A program made the translations under genes and the position numbers. Shown piece after piece: positions 58,659 through 64,000 of a DNA stretch of 64,000 nt. Position 1 is the stretch's first letter; the number at the start of each line of letters is the position of its first letter. Source of the stretch: Hydnum rufescens UP504 (taxonomy: Eukaryota; Basidiomycota; Agaricomycetes; Cantharellales; Hydnaceae); assembly GCA_014904985.1 (NCBI GenBank), contig MU128926.1, positions 208,644 to 272,643 of the forward strand, read 5' to 3'. The notes under the pieces were generated by a model. The model was not told where the DNA came from and ran no database searches. It saw only the letters and a program-made list of their open reading frames with translations.

Positions 58659-59079
58659 TCACAATGACCCGCTAGATGAAGAGAGACCTGATGATTTCGC
58701 TTGTTCTTTTGCCGCCCACCGAGCAAGACGCTCTGCTTTCAAGCGTGAAATTTCGTTTTTTATCTCATGGGGGTCTGTGGGAGGTTTCTGAGGACGAAAT
58801 ATGAAGTATCGGTCACAAAACACAATCGTAAACCAAACCAAGAGAGCATAGCATGTACATTGGTTGCCTCCAGTGGGGAAAGAGCTTGTCACGAGCCTAT
58901 TGAAGGAAGTAAGAAAACAGAGTTCGTTGACCAGCAGCGAGAAATATTGGCGAAAGTATGAAACGTACTGGTACTACATGTTTCTCGAACCAATCTGGAT
59001 TACCATAGTGTAACATCATGGCAATTGGGAAGAACACGTAGAAACCGAATCTGGCGACCTCCAAATTAGGGCCCGCCAT
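58659..59079 (-). CDS. PET100: PET100 cytochrome c oxidase assembly protein
   Basis: Pet100 is a small inner-membrane protein needed to assemble cytochrome c oxidase. Exon 1 (59079-58969) encodes MAGPNLEVARFGFYVFFPIA, the diagnostic opening with the membrane helix, and ends HYGNPDWFEKHVVP. Exon 2 starts at 58896 (ARDKLFP). The last exon encodes QKPPTDPHEI, SRLKAERLARW and a Ser-rich tail. Exon 2 joins the last exon in frame only if the GGGG run at 58875-58878 (plus strand) is one base short; this would give a product of roughly 95 residues, the family size. ATG 59079 is chosen over upstream in-frame codons because Pet100 begins MAGPN. Confidence 0.85.
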
Positions 59080-59195
59080 AGGACTACCCAAAGAAAGTAC
59101 AGTCGTCGCAACGAGAAGAATAACGGATCGACCCACAGGTGGACACCGAAGCGATTGAGGCTACTGAACCCAAGTCGGCAAGTTCCGCGTTCCGC
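59080..59195. promoter_or_regulatory. Bidirectional promoter, PET100 / IRC3
   Basis: The divergent start codons lie 59 bp apart if IRC3 starts at 59139, or 116 bp if at 59196. Both products are mitochondrial, so co-expression from one short shared promoter is plausible (inference from geometry). Confidence 0.5.
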
Positions 59196-61646
59196 ATGAA
59201 CTGGTTCAATTCCTTTGCAGTCCTGCGACGCTGGGCAAGCACTCGACGCTCACTCGTCCTCCGTCCTTATCAGGAAGATTGCATTCAAGCCTGCCTCGAT
59301 GCTCTTCACTCTGGATGCTCCCGCATTGGTGTGTCGTCCCCTACAGGGACTGGGAAGACGACCATGTTTGTGTCACTCATTGCTCGGCTCTCGCATCCCC
59401 CGGGACGCCCAACTGCAAATCGCTCTTTAATTATCGTTAACAGTATTGAGCTTGCCAGACAAGCCGCAGAAAGCGTAAAGAATCTGTTTCCCGAGATGTC
59501 CGTTGAAATCGAACAGGGTCAAAGAAACAAGGCTTCTGGGATTGCGGACGTGACAATCGCGACCTATCAGACTCTCTTGCAACCTGAAAGACTGCTGAAG
59601 TTTGACCGCGATAGAATTAAGGCCGTCGTTGTAGACGAGGCCCATCATGCAGCGGCTCCATCGTACGTACATTTGAATGTTGATCTCCAGCTGTGTGCGA
59701 ACCTCAAAACGAAATAGTTATCGACAGATTTTATCTCATTTTGACCCAGCGATCAAGTCTGACGCCTGGTCCACAAGCGATGCCTCGACTAGTTCGCGCG
59801 TGCCAATAGTCGGCTTTTCTGCGACGTTTAGTCGACATGATGGTCTTGCACTTGGCGCCGTCTTTGAACGTATAGTGTATCATCGAGACTTCCTTCAGAT
59901 GATTAAAGAGAATTGGTCTGTAGATGAATGCATATATTCATATTTATTATTCCTGGTCCTTATCTTCTGCCCTAGGCTTTGCAGAGTTCGTTTCACTTCC
60001 GTCAAGGCCCAAATAGACCTTTCCGGGGTCACCGTAAACTCGAAATCGGGGGACTTCAATGCTACATCTCTTGCGCATGTCATTAACACCATGACTATCA
60101 ACACCCTGGTGGTCCAGTCATGGCTTGACCGTGCTGGTGAAAAAAATAATCCATGCGCAGTAATTTCCGCTGATATCAAGTATTTATTCCAGCGCATCGC
60201 AAATCTACCCTAGTCTTCTGCGTGAACCTCGCCCATGTATTCGATCTCACTCATGAATTCCGCGTGAAAGGTATTGATGCTCGGTTCTTACATGGGAAAA
60301 CCCCTGCGATAGAGCGTAAGGTTCTGTTGGAAGGCTTCCGCAAGGGCGAATTTCCTATTTTGGTCAATTGTGGCAAGTAAACAATACCGGAGATCGAGCT
60401 ACTGGCTTATCCTGCCTCTTAGCAATTTTGACGGAAGGCGCTGATATTCCGAATATTGATTGCGTGGTGGTCGCTAAGCCGACTCGTTCCCGCAACGTCT
60501 TCGCTCAAATGGTTTGCTTCATTCCCAAAACGTTGCCTTGTTGTTTACCACCATTATCAGATTGGCCGTGGGATGCGCCTGTCTCCCGACACAGGGAAAG
60601 ACGATTGTCACATTATCGATTTTGTCGATTCGAGGAATAGAATTAACGGGGCGGTTTCTACACCTACTCTATTCGGCCTGGAACCAGATATAGACGTCAT
60701 TGGTACGTCGCCTGTTGAGATTCACTTGTCATTCGGCCTCTTCATTTCAACGCAAATACAGATCAATCATTGGAAGACCTACAGGAGAAAGCTACTGAGA
60801 AAATGTCTGGATCTTTGTCACCTGACTATGACGTCCCACTCCCTGAAACTGTCACCTTCACTGATTACGATAACCCGTGGTCGTTGGTAAATGATGGGGC
60901 GGGCTCTCCTCACGTAATCAAACTCAGTCAAAATGCATGGGTAGCGTGTGGAAATGACACCTATATTCTTGAATGTTTGGGCAAAGGTTTTATCAAGATC
61001 CAGCCCTCTTCGAGCGGCGAGAATGAAGGCAAGGGTGACGCCAATCCACATTTTGTGGCAACGTATACACCTGCACCACTTGACAAATCGTCGTCTTCCG
61101 CCGTTGGAGTTCGAGGGTCCTTTTTCTTCCGGAAACGTCCGGTGCTCACTGCCGATACGTTGGAGCGAGCTGTGAGAGGATCTGACACGTATGCGGTGAC
61201 TAAGGTTGTATTTGGCCACATGGTAAAGGGGTATGCCAATTTCCACGTGGAACCAAATGCATTTCTGATGCTCCTCCTTTGAAATCACAGGCTTCTTCGT
61301 ACTGCCAAGTGGCGAGGTCAGCCAGCCACTGACGGTCAAAAAATGTTTCTCACCAAGCGTCTTCGACTTAATGATTCTGATAAACTGTCCAAAAATCTGG
61401 AGTCTGAGTTGGAAATACAGGCATCCTCTCCATCAGACACCCCCACTACGAAGGCCCGCAAACCCATCATTTTGGACACCCTCACGAAGGGCCAAGCTGC
61501 GAATATCATCACTCGTCTCCAACACGGTGCTGTACGGAATTACGAAACCAAGACGAAGGGGATTCGCAAGGCGAATAAGGCTGCTGAAAAGATCTCGAAG
61601 CGGATCGAAAGAGAGACGGTCCGTGTTGGCCCTTTAACCGCCTAGT
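59196..61646 (+). CDS. IRC3: IRC3 mitochondrial SF2 helicase
   Basis: Irc3 is a DNA-branching SF2 helicase maintaining mitochondrial DNA. Start 59196 ([19 protein letters not shown]) gives an Arg-rich presequence; 59139 is an in-frame alternative. Motifs: Q-like LRPYQEDCI, Walker [16 protein letters not shown] (motif II), GFSATF (III), [12 protein letters not shown] and FLHGKT (IV), [16 protein letters not shown] (V), [11 protein letters not shown] (VI). The C-terminal domain ends [14 protein letters not shown]. Introns near 59673, 59917, 60140, 60373, 60513, 60703 and 61230 all keep frame. The one at 60373-60422 is GC-AG (donor GCAAGT) and joins LVNC to [10 protein letters not shown] exactly. 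No frame breaks were found. Confidence 0.92.
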
Positions 61647-63025
61647 AATGTGGCCTTTGTTCCCTCGGAGATATGGGACTTGTCCAACCATCGTGGATGG
61701 ATTTTACCACTGGATTGCATTTGCTCGAGTCAATGCAATGTCTTCTCGGCGTCGATATCGAGAGAATGCCTGGATTGAAGGCATCTCATGGGTTGAATTA
61801 ACAGGGGTCTTTGGACTAGCGCGGTGCGCCACGGTACGACGGCTTAGTCACTTTGGAGCGCGTCCCACAGTTAACAACCCGGACTACATACCATGATATC
61901 TTGACATAATCATCCGAGTCAACGTGTATAATTGGGTACAGCACGCGTAATTGGATAATGGATGCGTTCTCGACGATACCAGTGTCAAATCGATCGCATT
62001 CAGTGGTCGTCAGCTAGACAGGATCTGTTTTTCTTCAACATCACACTTAGTTGATTCTTAGCTCAACCTCGGCACCGCAGAATACGTATCAGGTCCCCGT
62101 ACTACTTCGTGCTGGCGGTCATCTGTAAGCAAGAAAAACTACCAAGTCAAGTGTGGAGAAAGTGTGCTTTGCCATCTAGCGTAATCTTGTATTTATTGTC
62201 GCAGGGTAGTAACACTCTTGCCAAGGCGGAGTAAATGCTAGTAGCATAAGATTGGCCCCCGATGCCTCTTTTGAGGAGAGAATGGATTGTTTAGAAATAG
62301 GAGTCGATGGTCGTCACCCCTAATTTTCCATTAATCATGGAAAGGGGGAGGGACTGGTCGGAAGATCGTGTCTCAATGTCGTGGTATTCAAATGGCTGGT
62401 CTGACTCTGCTAGGGTACTTGTATGGTAAACCAACTCAACGACAGTGTAACGATTTCAGTCTACTAAAATACAGTGGGAGCACAAAGATGGCGGTGACTG
62501 GGTTGAATTATTATGCCCTCCCTACATGTTCGATAACAATGACGTCACCGAATGACTATGAACGAAACCTGTATCAGGTATCTCAACTAACGATCATGGG
62601 ACAAGAGGACGAACCTCCCGGTCAGACTCAGAATCGCGGGGCTGGCTCTCATAGTAGTGAGTGGGTACGGAAACCCGAATCTTATCGTAAGCACCATTCT
62701 TTGAGCCTGGCAGCTGAATAATTCGAACAAGTCCTCATGTCAGCCAAGACGAATCGTGACACCAAGTACCAGACTCAAAAGAAACAGACGAACATGACTG
62801 GCGAAAGGTAGTAGGGGGCGAGGCCCGCTTTTACTGGGCATCGCATAGTTTTGGTTCCTTAGCGAGATCATGCGGGGCATCGCTGTGCTGTCCCAGTCCG
62901 AGAAATGGAGAACGTGCGCCTCGTCTTTAGTGAGAGCACCCCGCCGATTCAGCCTGTTACGATCATAAGTGTTTGACTGATGAGCGACATATTCGGCATT
63001 AACAAAGCAAAGCAAAGGGAGCATC
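61647..63025. other. Spacer, no gene recognised
   Basis: Plus-strand frames at 61648-61896 and 62368-62721 and a minus-strand frame at 63075-62740 show no family signature. The last overlaps the 3' end of the membrane-protein gene in another frame. I see nothing else in this 1.4 kb. Confidence 0.4.
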
Positions 63026-64000
63026 TCACGAAGCGAGCAATGCGTTGCTAATTTGAAATACGAGGCGTTAGACACTCGCCTAGGGGTTACGGCGCTTGGT
63101 CCTCACCTATACAATTTAGCGAGAACTAAGGCATCCCAAGAAAGAATTAATCGAAGAAGTCCGACTGCAATGAGGGAAGTCGTACCGATATTGGCTGCCA
63201 GGATGGATTAAAGAATGATTTTTTGTAATAAACTGCAGGAATTCGTCCTTAGGGGCCCAATTACACAGAAAGAGAAGGCCAACCTACTGTGATGGCTTCG
63301 GAGAAGAGCGAAAGAGCTGAGAAAATATAAAGATTAACTCAGTGATATCCCAAATGCGTTCGGGGATGACACGAACGCCGGCAATGCGCTCGTATTCACA
63401 GTCCAGATAATTAGTTTCGTGAGCAGAATGTCCGTCCTATGAATCACAAAGGTCTTACGACTCAGCCGGAAGCGTTAGATGATATTGGAAGGAGATGGCG
63501 CACTCCTTGAATCCCGTACGTGAGCTATGCAGCGTCCAGGCCACTGGGATAGTGATCGCAATATCACAAATACTACATGTCACGAGCCATGCTGTGACAA
63601 GCCACTGTTCAAAAGATTAAAGGCTGAAGGGTGTAAAGAATAGCACGGAGGGTTATCACAGACCGTGAATCTTTTGTATTCCGAAAAGTAATCAAGGGTG
63701 AACCTATTAGAATGCACAAGCCATTAAGGACAATTCGGAACGGGAATCCGCGCTACGGACGTGATGACGGCGCAGGCTGGAATGTGTCCGGATGTTAGCC
63801 ATCCAATTGTGAAAAATAAAGTTCTATGGCTTACCTTCCCCCGTTACTATCCAAACAAGGAAGAATTTCATCAGGAACATCGTTGCTTCAGAAAAATAGT
63901 GCTTCATCGTACCAAATGCAAAGATGGACAGCCCCACCGTTACAACGGCCATAGGCCAAAGCTTCGGATTCACTGTGCGATGAACCCCAACTGTCAAGAA
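63026..64000 (-). CDS. DUF6534-type seven-helix membrane protein (partial, 5' end off window)
   Basis: Recognised from its exons on the minus strand. PKLWPMAVVTVGLSIFAFGT (about 63965-63900) is a membrane helix; QWLVTAWLVTCSICDIAITI and VAWTLHSSRTGFKE (about 63600-63485) are followed, after an in-phase intron, by TDILLTKLIIWTVNT; the end is WDALVLAKLYSNALLAS. The pair RTGF...TD.LL.KLI..TVNT and the closing LYSN(A/S)LLAS are the DUF6534 signature, a family expanded in basidiomycetes with unknown function. A TGA at 63028-63026 follows LLAS where relatives continue LNxR, so the end may be slightly truncated. The first exons lie beyond 64000. Middle exons around 63150-63420 are only roughly placed. 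Confidence 0.6.

Noticed and set aside
60139..60230. Apparent stop in IRC3 after [12 protein letters not shown]
   Set aside because: A GT-AG intron ending CCAG before CGCATCG joins DRA to [15 protein letters not shown] in frame, so the gene is intact.
61215..61290. Apparent frame change near the IRC3 C-terminus
   Set aside because: Choosing the donor GTATGCC (after MVKG) instead of GTAAAG puts [10 protein letters not shown] in frame; no break is needed.
1..64000. CRISPR arrays, bacterial operons, ribosome binding sites, attachment sites
   Set aside because: The window is eukaryotic nuclear DNA; no regularly spaced direct repeats or prokaryotic gene organisation is present.

Overview
The window is nuclear DNA of a filamentous basidiomycete, most likely an Agaricomycete. 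The grounds are short spliceosomal introns (about 50-75 nt) in almost every gene, single-gene transcription units on both strands, and lineage-typical families: a DUF6534 seven-helix membrane protein, a membrane/WD40 fusion, a cysteine-free secreted Gly/Ser protein and a three-LIM protein. I cannot name the species.

Layout. 0-1.2 kb: an 0.78-kb foldback inverted repeat. 1.2-17.1 kb: a tight housekeeping block that reads cleanly, with urease accessory protein UreD (+), the Byr4/Bfa1 cytokinesis regulator (-), NRDE2 (-, nine exons), a five-exon small secreted protein (+), a GFA/CENP-V zinc protein (-) and a three-LIM protein (+). 17.8-21 kb: a broken P-loop NTPase with a C-terminal nuclease-like motif. 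22-31 kb: Golgi protein TVP23, molybdopterin synthase large subunit, an SRPK-type kinase, ribosomal protein eL13 and an AIF/AMID-type flavoprotein, all on the minus strand. 31-39 kb: a repeat-rich accessory stretch holding 3' fragments of an MRC1-like gene, an alpha/beta-hydrolase and an ENP2/NOL10 gene, interrupted by one intact UNC-45/She4 myosin chaperone gene. 39.6-44 kb: a second, intact AIF-type paralog and an LCCL-domain membrane protein. 45-48 kb: an intron-containing tRNA-Leu(AAG) and a WRNIP1/Mgs1 clamp-loader-like ATPase. 48.6-54.3 kb: methylmalonate-semialdehyde dehydrogenase, head-to-head with a bifunctional pseudouridine-5'-phosphate glycosidase/PfkB kinase. 54.4-58.2 kb: a membrane/WD40 fusion. 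58.6-61.6 kb: PET100 and IRC3, two mitochondrial genes head-to-head. 63-64 kb: the 3' part of a DUF6534 gene running off the right edge.

There is no single operon-like pathway. Several genes do share a theme: mitochondrial function (PET100, IRC3, methylmalonate-semialdehyde dehydrogenase, AIF-type proteins) and genome or cell-cycle maintenance (Byr4, WRNIP1, the MRC1 fragment, NRDE2). Three divergent pairs have start codons only 32-117 bp apart.

Two sequence-level observations stand out. First, at least three, possibly five, introns need a GC donor to keep conserved proteins in frame. Second, from about 16.8 kb onward many conserved genes carry single-base indels, mostly contractions of short homopolymers, while the first 16 kb carries none. 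That pattern must be resolved as either assembly error or real decay before any of these genes is called a pseudogene.
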